From Trissonchulus latispiculum (Eukaryota; Nematoda; Enoplea; Enoplida; Ironidae), in the NCBI GenBank assembly GCA_030248195.1, contig JASAND010004061.1:1-64000 (forward strand): a stretch of 64,000 nucleotides of DNA. Reading direction: 5' to 3'. The position numbers and the translations under genes were made by a program. The stretch's first letter is position 1, and each line of letters opens with the position of its first letter. The notes beneath the pieces are model-generated. The model worked only from the letters and a program-made list of their open reading frames with translations, did not search any database and was not told the origin of the DNA. Positions 20,959 to 30,100 of the stretch are shown one piece after another.

Positions 20959-20965
20959 TATAAAA
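20959..20965 (+). promoter_or_regulatory. TATA box for the DNA polymerase gene
   Basis: TATAAAA in the second promoter unit lies 86-92 bp before the polymerase ATG at 21051, leaving a leader of about 60 nt. It is the most likely core promoter. Confidence 0.55.
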
Positions 20966-21050
20966 AGCACAAAAACTTGATTTTCTCATTCTTGCATTTT
21001 TGCATTCTGCCGACTGGTTGCTTTTTCGAACTCTCTTACTGACCGGTCCT

Positions 21051-24000
21051 ATGGCTGTCTTTTCCTGTCAACAGTGTGGTGCTGAATTTGGCAGAAAGGA
21101 TAGTTTAACTCATCATATGAAGAACAAACATGTAAGTTTTTTGTAGATGTGTAGCTACACTACTTATGAATTGTGAGCTCTGCGCGAGTTAGATAGTTTC
21201 CTTATCCAATTTCCGTTTTCCTCACATAACTTTTATTACGTAACTTATTTTTGCAACTTAACTTGCATGGTGGTGCAAATTTGTGGTTCATCATCATTTA
21301 ATGAGTACATAATTCTTATATCAATTATGCAATACTTCCGGTATGTTTTTCTCGCATAATGACGTAATAAGATTGCATAATTTTGAAGCAATTCTGGGCT
21401 ACTTTTCCATGCAATGACGTAATCAGGGTGATTATGCAACATTTTCCCAGTGTAGTGATATAACCCTAATTAGGTTGCGCTATCAAATAGCAATTTTGAT
21501 TTGATTTTTCATATAATGATGTACTCAGAGTGTATAACTGTTAAATCAGTTACGCAACTGTTCCAGCTCAGAAGCAGCCAGCAAATCTAAGCTATTTCAA
21601 TTGTGACTTCCTGATACTTAATTTTCTATGTTTGTTTTCATATCTGATTGCATACCTTTGCATGATAGTGTTGATATATTTCTATTCTTTTGTTTTAGAC
21701 ACAACAAATAGAAACTACCAAAGCAGTCTCAAGCATTCCGCAACAAACTGTTCCAGCTCTCCAAGAGCAAACTAATGTAAGTTGTTTCCAATTACTATTT
21801 CCAATTACGTATCATTTATTATTTAGTCTCATTCTGTGTATTTATATATGTGTATGTTGTTTTGATATTTAAATATTTTACAGCTTGCTTGATTGTTGCA
21901 GGTGTGCTCTACATGTGGAAAAGGATTCACAGAAAGAAAAGGTTTGCTACGCCATCAGCGTGAGCAACATGAAGGAGAAAAGAAGGCGATGTGTAAAATC
22001 TGTGGTCGACCGTTCGCCAGATAGAATGATGTGATTAAACATATGGAGATACATTCCAGAAAACGTCCCCAACCCATCCAACAGGTTTCCGAAACGCCTC
22101 GCAAAAATAAACCTCGTCAAAGCAAACGTCATGGATCTTCCTATATTCCTCTGCCCAACTATGTTTTTTATAAAGGTGCTGTTGTAAACATCCAGAATGC
22201 CGATGAACAGTGCTTTAAATGGTCAGTGCTGGCTGCTCTTCATTGTCAGCAGGTACATGCGGAACGTGTTTCCCTTTATATTCCGTTTGCAAACGAACTT
22301 AACTTTGTTGGTATTCCCTTCCCAGTCCCTTTGTCCCATGTTCCTCAGTTTGAACGACAAAATGACTTGGACTTTAACCTTTATGGTCTCGATGATAGTC
22401 AGAATGTCATTCCTTTGTACATTTCCAAAATGCGTGGTCGTCAACATATCGATTTGCTGTTAATTAATGATGGCAGCAAACAACACTATTGCTTGATAAA
22501 GTCTCTGGATCGGCTTCTTTCTGATCAGCGTCGTCATGAACACTGCAAGCACTACTGTCCTCGCTGCCTTCAGCCATGCTATTCGCGAGAGAATAAGATT
22601 CATCGTTTACAACTATGTGAACGACATGAAGCAACAAGAGTCGAAATGCCAGAAGACAAATGGCTCCACTTTAAAAACATTCATCGGATGCAGCGAGTTC
22701 CATACATTGTAAGTTTACGCAATGATTGCGTAATGCTTTCATTAGGTTGTCCAAACATTATAAATATTTAATGGTATTTAAGGGTCTTTTGATAACATTT
22801 TGTTGTACCGTGTTATTGTAATGAGTTTTAGCTCATGCAATGTTGTCAACCTGCTGCACAAACATTAAAAATATTTAATAGTAATCCTTTTGGATAACAT
22901 TGTGTTGCACTATGTTTATGATTTCAGATGTATGCTGACTTTGAATGTCTAACTGAGAAGATACAAGGATGTCAGAAACAGACTGCTGCATCCTTCACTG
23001 AGCGATATCAACATCATGCGCCATGTGGTTATGGCATTGTTGGTATTCGCAATTGTTGCGGTGCTGAAAAGCAATTGGAGCAAGTGGAAGTCTACAGAGG
23101 ACAGGACACTGTCAAGAAGTTCCTTGAAGCTATTCTGACAGTGAGTAAAAGAATAATCATTTAATCTCATCGGATTATGTAATCAATAATTATGTAATCA
23201 ATGTGCAGATAATCAATTATATTCGTTGCATACATATTTAAACGGTAGTAATAAATTATATTATTTTTGTTGTATAATATTTAAAACGTACTGTTTCTTT
23301 TAGCGCAATGAAGAGTATCAGACTAGCTTTGAAACAAAGCAGCCGCTTCAACTTACGGCAGAAGAACAGTTAATGCATGACAGTGCAACAGATTGCTATC
23401 TGTGCAAAAAGCCCTTGAAAGGAGAAAAGGCGGCCCGTGATCACTGTCACTTTTGCGGTCACTATCGTGGTGCCGCACATGTCAAATGTAATGTGGGTTT
23501 TCGCCTGTCGCGAGATGTGGTTGTGGCTATTCACAATCTCCGCCGCTATGATGGTCATCTAATCATGCAGGTACCATTTGACAACTGCAATATTATGTAA
23601 TGGTCACATGATCTAAGGTAAAATGAAGTATTAGCCTCAATTTCATAATATTGTGTAATGTAACAGTTATGTAATGATTATGTAACCGTTATGCAACGAG
23701 GTTTTTCTGTTTTCTTAGGAGATTGGAATATTATGCAATGAGATGGGACTCCAGCTAGACTGCATTCCCAAAGGAATGAAGACTATTTGAGCTTTACGCT
23801 CAAAAAGAGAAAATCACCAGCCGAAGCAACAGCTGGCTTTATTGATGGTGAAGTTCCTCACCAGCTCTTTGGAAGCTTTGGTGGATAACTTAGCCAAAGA
23901 GGGCATGGAAGTGTTTCACTCCATGGCTAATGAATTTCCAGATATCGAGCAACTGCGGATGTTGATGAGGTAATTACTATAAACATTATGTTTGCTTCTG

Positions 24001-25828
24001 GTTATACATAATGTAGTTATAATGTTTATGCAATTTATGTAATTTTGTGGTGATTTTATGATTTCCACATAAGTTTATGTATTTCAGGAAAGGTGTTTAT
24101 CCCTATGACTACATGGATAGTTGGCAGCGTTTTGATGAAAAGCAGTTGCCGACAAAGGAAGACTTCTGGAGTCAACTTAACGACTGCGATATTTCGAGCT
24201 CTGACTATGAACATGCTCAACAAGTATGGGAACTATTCAAGATTGAGTCCCTTGGTGACTATCACGATTTATATCTGCGAACTGATGTTGCCCTCCTTGC
24301 TGACGTCTTCGAGTCCTTTCGTTACTTCGCCCGCACTCATTATGGATTGGATCGCGCCCATTATTATACGCTCCCATCCTTTGCCTGGGACGCCTGCCTA
24401 AAAAAGACTGACGTTTGGTTGGAATTGCTCCAGGACAACGATATGTATCTATTCTTTGAATCTGGTATTCGTGGTGGTATCAGCATGATTAGTCATCGAT
24501 ACGCCAAAGCAAACAATCCTCATGTTCCTGACTATGACGCTTCTAAACCCGACTCATGGATTATTTACTTGGATGCCAACAATTTATATGGTTGGAGTAT
24601 GGTACAACGACTTCCTGTTCGTGACTTTCGCTGGTTAGGTCGTGATGAAATCAAGGCTATTGACTGGTACAATTTAAGAGACAGTCAGCAAACGGGCTAC
24701 GTCCTCGAAGTTGATTTGGATTATCCCGATGTTCTTCACGATGAACATAATGACTATCCCTTGGCTCCAGAAAAGAAAACTCATAACTGACGACATGTTG
24801 TCTCGATATGCTCAGTCTCTTTGTGATTCCCTTGGTACTGTCCCTTCCAAGGTGGAGAAATTAGTGCCCAACTTACTTCCCAAGAAAAACTATGTCCTCC
24901 ATTATCGCAATTAGAACTCTACTTGCAGCTAGGACTTCAACTGCGACAAGTCCATCGTGTCATGTCCTTTAAACAAAAAGCCTGGATGGAGCCCTATATT
25001 ATGTTTAATACTGAAATGCGTAAATGTGCAAAGAGTGACTTTGAAAAAGACTTGTTTAAACTGTTAAATAATGCTGTTTTGGCAAAACCATGGAAAATGT
25101 TCGTGCTTATCAAAATGTACAGCTTGTTACCAGTGAGCATAAACATGTAAAGCTAGCTGCCAAGCCTCGTTATAATCGTTCTACTACATTTTCAGAGGAC
25201 TTGGTGGCTGTGTCTATGAAACGTCTATCTGTACAGTTATGTAAGCCTATATATGTAGGTTTCTCAGTACTTGATTTGTCCAAACTATTAATGCATGATT
25301 TTCACTACAACTATATTGTTAAGAAATATAAAAGTAATGCACAGTTGTTATTTACTGACACTGATAGTTTATGCTATAGTATTTGCACAGAAAATGTATA
25401 TAATGACATGTGCAATGATATTACTTTGTTTGATACATCGGATTATCCGCAGTCTCATTTACTTCATTCAACTCAGAACAAAAAGGTTTTGGGTAAAATG
25501 AAAGATGAAACTGCCGGTAGTTCAATCAGCGAATTTTGTGGGCTCCGAGCAAAAATGTATAGCTTTGTATGTAATGGTGTTGATAAAAAACGTGCCAAAG
25601 GTATAAAAAAGAATGTTGTAAGGAAATGTATATCACATGTTGATTATATAAATACTCTATTCAACAGTACTACAATGATTCATAGACTGAATATGATACG
25701 AAGTCTTACATGAATTGTATAGTATTGAGCAAACTAAGCAAAGTTTGTCTTGTTATGATGATAAGAGGTACTTGTTGAATGATGGTGTTTCTAGTCTTGC
25801 ATATGGCCATTATAAAATTGTTATGTAA
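21051..25828 (+). pseudogene. Protein-primed family B DNA polymerase, spliced, broken
   Basis: Seven exons with GT-AG introns: 21051-21131, 21699-21776, 21902-22708, 22928-23140, 23304-23570, 23719-23969 and 24088-25828. Introns 1-5 are phase 0 and the last is phase 2. Exon 1 encodes a C2H2 finger and exon 3 two more. Exon 4 carries the exonuclease motif D-F-E-C-L-T. Exon 5 has a C-x2-C / D-H-C-H Zn-like segment and N-L-R-R-Y-D-G-H. Exon 7 has polymerase motif A (D-A-N-N-L-Y-G-W), a degenerate motif B near 25065 and motif C D-T-D-S near 25360. TAA is at 25826, then AATAAA at 25832. Breaks: TAG at 22022-22024 in the third finger, a frameshift with TGA 23788 in exon 6, and shifts near 24780, 24915, 25090 and 25705. 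The family copies linear DNA from a terminal protein. The 3' third lies inside the right inverted repeat. Confidence 0.85.
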
Positions 25829-25956
25829 TCTAATAAAGAACAGAAAAAGAAGCATATAGCTCATGACAATAAGAGCCCACAAAAGAGGCATATAAGCCCA
25901 CAAAAGAGGCATATAGGTCCAAAAAAATAATAAGAGGTTAAAGTACAAAAAAATAG

Positions 25957-26020
25957 AAAAAACCGTAACGGTAGCCTAGCCGTCTGATGAGACCTTTGGC
26001 AGGGGTCGAAACGGTTTTTA
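25957..26020 (+). ncRNA. Hammerhead ribozyme, type III, complete core
   Basis: All conserved parts are present. Stem III is 9 bp (25958-25966 with 26011-26019). The predicted cleavage site follows GUA (A17 at 25967). Stem I is 4 bp (25968-25971 with 25980-25983) with an 8-nt loop. CUGAUGA is at 25984-25990. Stem II is 4 bp (GACC 25991-25994 with GGUC 26004-26007) with a 9-nt loop, then GAAA at 26008-26011. Loop I contains GCC and loop II contains GGC, so loop-loop pairing is possible. Stem III is the open stem. The motif is on the polymerase coding strand, ~120 bp after the AATAAA, so readthrough transcripts could be cut there. Activity is inferred. Confidence 0.8.
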
Positions 26021-26095
26021 GCAGTCGTCATAGCAACAACTTTACCATAGCAACAGTCATAGCTAAACTTAGGCTCCATTTAGTACAAATATCCA

Positions 26096-26155
26096 AAAGA
26101 AAAAACGTAACGGTAGCCTAACCGTCTGATGAGATCCTTTGGCAACGGTTTAGCA
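26096..26155 (+). ncRNA. Broken hammerhead motif, right repeat, outer copy
   Basis: Tandem copy of the ribozyme segment with stem I and CTGATGA (26126-26132) intact, but the segment with the 3' half of stem II and GAAA has been deleted. It should not be active. Confidence 0.6.
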
Positions 26156-26178
26156 GTTTAGCTGTTGTCATGACAACT

Positions 26179-26192
26179 GTTGCCATAGCAAC
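26179..26192. promoter_or_regulatory. RFX X-box-like palindrome in right inverted repeat
   Basis: GTTGCCATAGCAAC, mirror of the site at 19279-19292. Preceded by the palindrome GTTGTCATGACAAC at 26164-26177. Confidence 0.4.
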
Positions 26193-26369
26193 CAATGTCT
26201 CCATTCTGGTATATATTAGCAGAAACCAGAGAAAAGCCTCATTTGTGTTATTTTTCTCGGTTGAGAGCGGTCGGTTGTGTTGTAGACTACAACTTATATT
26301 TTCGTAATTTTAATAAGCTATTTGCTACCTGTAGATTTAACAATTATATTTTTAGTTGAGTAGTAGTAG

Positions 26370-26760
26370 TTTACATTTAACACTTTTTCATAACTTTTAC
26401 AACTTTATGAAACTTTTAGATTGTAAAAGTTTTAAAATTTTTCAAAACTTTTCTACCTGTTGATTTTTAAACAGACAACAATAAACAGTTTTAAAACTTT
26501 TGGCAACTCTATGAAACTATTTCTCAACTTTTTTGAAACTTTTTTTACATTTTTTCAAAACTTTTTGCTACCTGTTGATGCTTAAACAGACGACAATTAA
26601 TATTTTTAAAACTTTTAGCAACTTTATGGAATCTTTTCGCAACTTTCTTAAACTTTTTTACAACTTTATAAATTTTTTTCGCCGCTTTTTTAAACTTTTT
26701 GCAACTTTGTTCACAACTATTTGCAGGTTTATAAAACTTTTCTAAAACAAATAAAATTAT
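26370..26760. repeat. AACTTT-type short-repeat tract in right inverted repeat
   Basis: The tract consists of variants of AACTTTTTGCAACTTTAT repeated many times, mirrored at about 18720-19090 in the left arm. On the minus strand one frame (26545-26775) reads as a Lys/Phe-rich repeat peptide, a consequence of the repeat period. I do not regard it as a gene because the left arm does not preserve the frame. Confidence 0.6.
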
Positions 26761-26901
26761 AATTATGTAAAACATCTGGTCAAGAGTTAACGATTTCTGT
26801 TAGGTTTATCGGCTTAATAATTAGGTAAAAAAACATCTGGGTGGCGGTGGCGAGCGGTCTGCGACTGCGGGTGATCCTGGAACCGCCATTTTATCACTAC
26901 T

Positions 26902-26907
26902 TAAGCT
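26902..26907. repeat. Target site duplication, right (TAAGCT)
   Basis: Exact copy of 18568-18573. Confidence 0.85.
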
Positions 26908-27065
26908 ATCTAATAGACACGAAGCCACCGCATCTGCACGGATTGCCGTAGGTCCACAGACCGGAAGTACCCATGCGCCCTATAGTCAGTTGTATGGGTT
27001 ATGCAACCCGTCCACTGACGAAGTTCCTGGTCAAGATCATCAACCCACTCCAGGATAATATCGTC
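26908..27065 (+). pseudogene. Penelope-like reverse transcriptase fragment
   Basis: This is the continuation of the Penelope-like frame beyond the insertion: K-P-P-H-L-H-G-L-P, an in-frame TAG where the family has Lys, then P-M-R-P-I-V-S and L-T-K-F-L-V-K-I-I-N-P-L. These are early reverse transcriptase motifs of Penelope-like elements. The palm with its catalytic Asp residues is missing; the sequence passes directly into the terminal repeat at 27062. The element was therefore internally deleted as well as split. Confidence 0.75.
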
Positions 27066-27242
27066 TCCAGGTGTGGCGCGTACGGTACCGGATCAAATCC
27101 CCGACCGCCTTCTATCCGAACAGCCTTCTTAAGGGCTACCACCCTGAAAACTGCCATAGGTGCATATGGGCGAAACGTCGCGACCCAAAATTTAACAGCC
27201 GTGGCAAGAAGAAGCCAATCATCTACTCTTAGTCGGGAAATT
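27062..27242 (+). repeat. 3' copy of Penelope-like terminal repeat
   Basis: Direct match to 17462-17660, including GCGAAACGTCGCGACC at 27169-27184. Related GCGAAAC words are part of hammerhead motifs in other Penelope-like terminal repeats, but the CTGATGA box cannot be recognised here. Confidence 0.55.
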
Positions 27243-29894
27243 GTTTAAAATCATTGTATATGTTTCGTTTATTAAGGTTAGTTAGAGACGTTTTAAGCTT
27301 ATTGCTGTTATCAAGGTTTATAACTTAGAGTAGTCGCTCTATAATTTCCCGGCTCTCTCCTTACTTAGGCATCACACACTGAAGAAGTTCCTGCAACTTC
27401 CTAATGCTCATATCTTCGGTATTGTTTTTATAGGTAAAGCTGTAACTTTCCTTCTATTTCTCCTGAACAAACGGCCATACGCAAAACCCTGAAAAACTGC
27501 ATTGACAGTTGTCCCGAAAATGCGTGAGCAAAACTGCTTTCCAATTTTCAGAGACATCCGTTTTCATTTAGAGATGTTTGAAGTTTTTGACTCTCGTTGC
27601 TGTGCTTAGGCAGAGATGCCACAGAGAGTACTTCTTTGTTCATAAGATGTCCAATGTAAACAAAAATGTTGACAATAACTTGACTTGACACACATTTCTG
27701 CGCTGTTAAAGCTGCCAACATCCGGTAATTTTTAGTTTTTCAAAAATGGTCAGTTTTCATCTCGAAAATGGGTTTTCATTATTATCTCTTAAACCGTAAA
27801 GAATCGAAAACTATTCTGAAGAGCATAGCTGTGTTTTCGAGATCATTCGAATGATTATAAGTTTCTAAGTGTATGGTGACCCCAGTTTTAAGTTATGGTG
27901 GATTGAATCTACATAATTTCCCAAATACTCAAAATTTGTGAAATGTTTTCTGGGCTAAATCATGTTATTGTAACAAATTAGAATTAATTTCAACGAGAAT
28001 CAAGTTTAGTGCCAAAAATGCGCGTTCTAGAACACTTCAAATTATAAAGGGTCTGCTACGTAACTCCAGCAATTTCCACAGACTTTAATTGATTATTAAG
28101 ATATATACGTTTATGGCTTAATATTTTTATCGATATTAACTACGCATAATGCATTCGTATGCCGATTCAGAACAAGGTCTGATTTTTAAATCTTATACAA
28201 GTCTTCCTATCATTTGGTTTTCGGTTTCGCACAATTGCATATCCTCCCAGAGGTTTGGCATGCATTTCTGGGCAAAAACGTTGTGGGCTTCGACGAAGTT
28301 AACCTCAGCCGTAAACCTGCAAAAACCAAAAACAGCTTCATATACAATCCACATATATGTTGCCAATAATTTTCATTTGGACGCTATAGAACTAATTTAT
28401 ACAGGAGGCAGTCAAATCCATGTGAGTAACACAGAGCACATGAAAATTTGACATCAAATGTCGCGCAACGGAGCAGTTAAGGAAGTTAGCTAATTTCAAG
28501 TTTAATTTGTTTATTTCAGCATAGTTTGGTTGCTGTGGTAATGTGAGAGGTTTTTTCAAAGAAATATTAGTAATTTTTTTAAAGTGCTGTCAGTAGAATA
28601 GCCGACTATTATGGGAGTTTGTCGCATATGTAGTATGCTGCTGAACTAAGGGGGGGGGTGTCCATTTTTGTCCAATTTTCGAACATCTCCGATTTCACTC
28701 ATTTTCACATATAACGATTTTTGAGTGGGATATTTTAACGAATTTTAGAATTAAAGTCTGGTCTCTTACGGTTATTGAGTAATTTCACTTTAAAGTTGCG
28801 GTAAGCATGTATTAAACATAGGAAATTGAAAAAGTGGTGATTTTATTCCCTGCGCAAAACAATCTCTTGACAAACAGTTGTAATCCTGCACAATTTTGTA
28901 TTTCTAATGCAGCTATGATCATAAACTGCGGTTTGCGGGAAGTAGAATTTTGATTTGGGGCCTGAAAATTTTAAAAAAAATTTTATTTATCGCAAACATT
29001 GAAGAAACGTGAAATTCCAACGTTTCGTGAAGCTGAAATTTGGGGTCCTAGCAAATAATTGCAAATTGCTTAGATTCAATGGCCTAAACAAAAATTCTAA
29101 CTCCAGGGTTCCGTAGTACTTGATGTGGCGGTTCCATTAGTACTAATGGTTCCATTGTACTCCTCCTTAGTTTTGAGATTTTTTGATTAGAGAATTTTGG
29201 CATCTTTAGCAAAATTTTTAAAATGTCGGTTTTTCGAAAATTTGGCTAAATTACGACAACAATATGGCCCTAAACTGCCTATTTTGTAGGAATACCAACT
29301 TGTGTATTCATGCCTTTGGCTCTACTTGCAGCATGAATTATGCAGTCAGCTACGTCCAGAACTTCTCAGCGTGCCAAACGGAAACGGGACCCTCGAACCC
29401 CGAATTTCACAAAACAGCTATTTTAAAAAATTTTCAAAATATGGTATAGTATATGCCAATCGAAAGCTCTCATTGCAGGGATGAATTAGGCTCTATAACT
29501 GCGGGTCCGAAATGCTTCTATTATAAGTAAACCGCTGTTAAATTCTTCATTACATCAGGAGGAACAAGGGTCAAACAAACCAGAATTTCTTTAAAGAAGC
29601 TTCTGATCAAGCCCGTCCGGCTGGAAACTATACGAAAATGCTTTTCTTAATAGTTTTTAAAGGTGAATAACAAAGTAAGCTAAAAACATAGAGTTGATTT
29701 GCGAAAATTCGCCTCAGTTGGCTGCAGCACCCTCGTGCTCGCTCATATTCAAATTGCACACAGTAGAGGGCTCGTAACTTACGGAGAACTGAACGAAACA
29801 ACTCAAAATTTAAACTTGATATGCATGGCATACGTGGCTAACTTATTTGTGAAAATGAGGGAGATCTGTCGCCTAAAGTATTCCCCCCGTAAGT
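27243..29894. other. Non-coding, no gene seen
   Basis: AT-rich sequence without a supported gene, RNA or repeat. The open stretch at 28149-28451 has no family features. A G9 run lies at 28650-28658. This is the 3' flank of the kringle-like gene; I did not find a canonical minus-strand AATAAA immediately after its stop. Confidence 0.5.
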
Positions 29895-30100
29895 TCATTT
29901 GTTCATTACACACCCAGTCGAAGGAGCTTCAGGATTTGTACAGCGGCATCGAAATTGAACATCTTCCGGTTTGATGGCCGTGCCACATTGAGGACTGTCA
30001 CAGCTATAGTCATATGGATAGCAAATTTCTATGCAGGCAAACTTAACCGCAAGAAGACCGGAGCAGTTGCTTGCATCACTGCCGCCGTTTTTTTCGAGCA
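29895..30100 (-). CDS. Kringle-like gene, exon 7 (last)
   Basis: Acceptor TTATTTAG| at the upper edge; stop TGA at 29895-29897. It encodes 67 residues with ten Cys (C-I-E-I-C-Y-P, C-R-C, and others), different in spacing from the kringle modules. It could be a separate small disulfide domain. Confidence 0.65.

Larger units (their letters stand above)
20690..21005 (+). repeat. Tandem duplication of the polymerase promoter
   Basis: Two ~140-bp units (about 20690-20830 and 20865-21005) share GATCACAGAATCTATAAAA and flanking motifs in the same order. Each has a TATA box. Confidence 0.65.
18574..26901 (+). mobile_element. Polinton-derived polymerase-only element, ~2-kb inverted repeats
   Basis: This 8,328-bp unit begins AGTAGTGATAAAATGGCGG and ends with its reverse complement. 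It is flanked by 6-bp duplications TAAGCT and sits inside a Penelope-like element. AGT...ACT termini, a 6-bp duplication and a protein-primed DNA polymerase gene are the hallmarks of Polinton/Maverick elements. It differs from the usual plan: 8.3 kb instead of roughly 15-20 kb, inverted repeats of ~2.0 kb each, and no integrase, ATPase, protease or capsid gene inside. The left repeat is an inverted copy of the right end, including the 3' third of the polymerase gene, which suggests a deletion and snap-back origin. The termini match closely but with substitutions and indels, so the insertion is not recent. Confidence 0.85.
24863..26901 (-). repeat. Right terminal inverted repeat (~2.04 kb)
   Basis: Inverted match to 18574-20543, from AGTGCCC at 24863 to ATCACTACT at 26901. 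Contains the end of the polymerase gene, its poly(A) signal, ribozyme motifs, an X-box-like site and the AACTTT-repeat tract. Confidence 0.85.

Noticed and set aside
26545..26775. 76-codon Lys/Phe-rich open frame
   Set aside because: Produced by the AACTTT repeat period in the inverted repeat; the frame is not preserved in the mirror arm.
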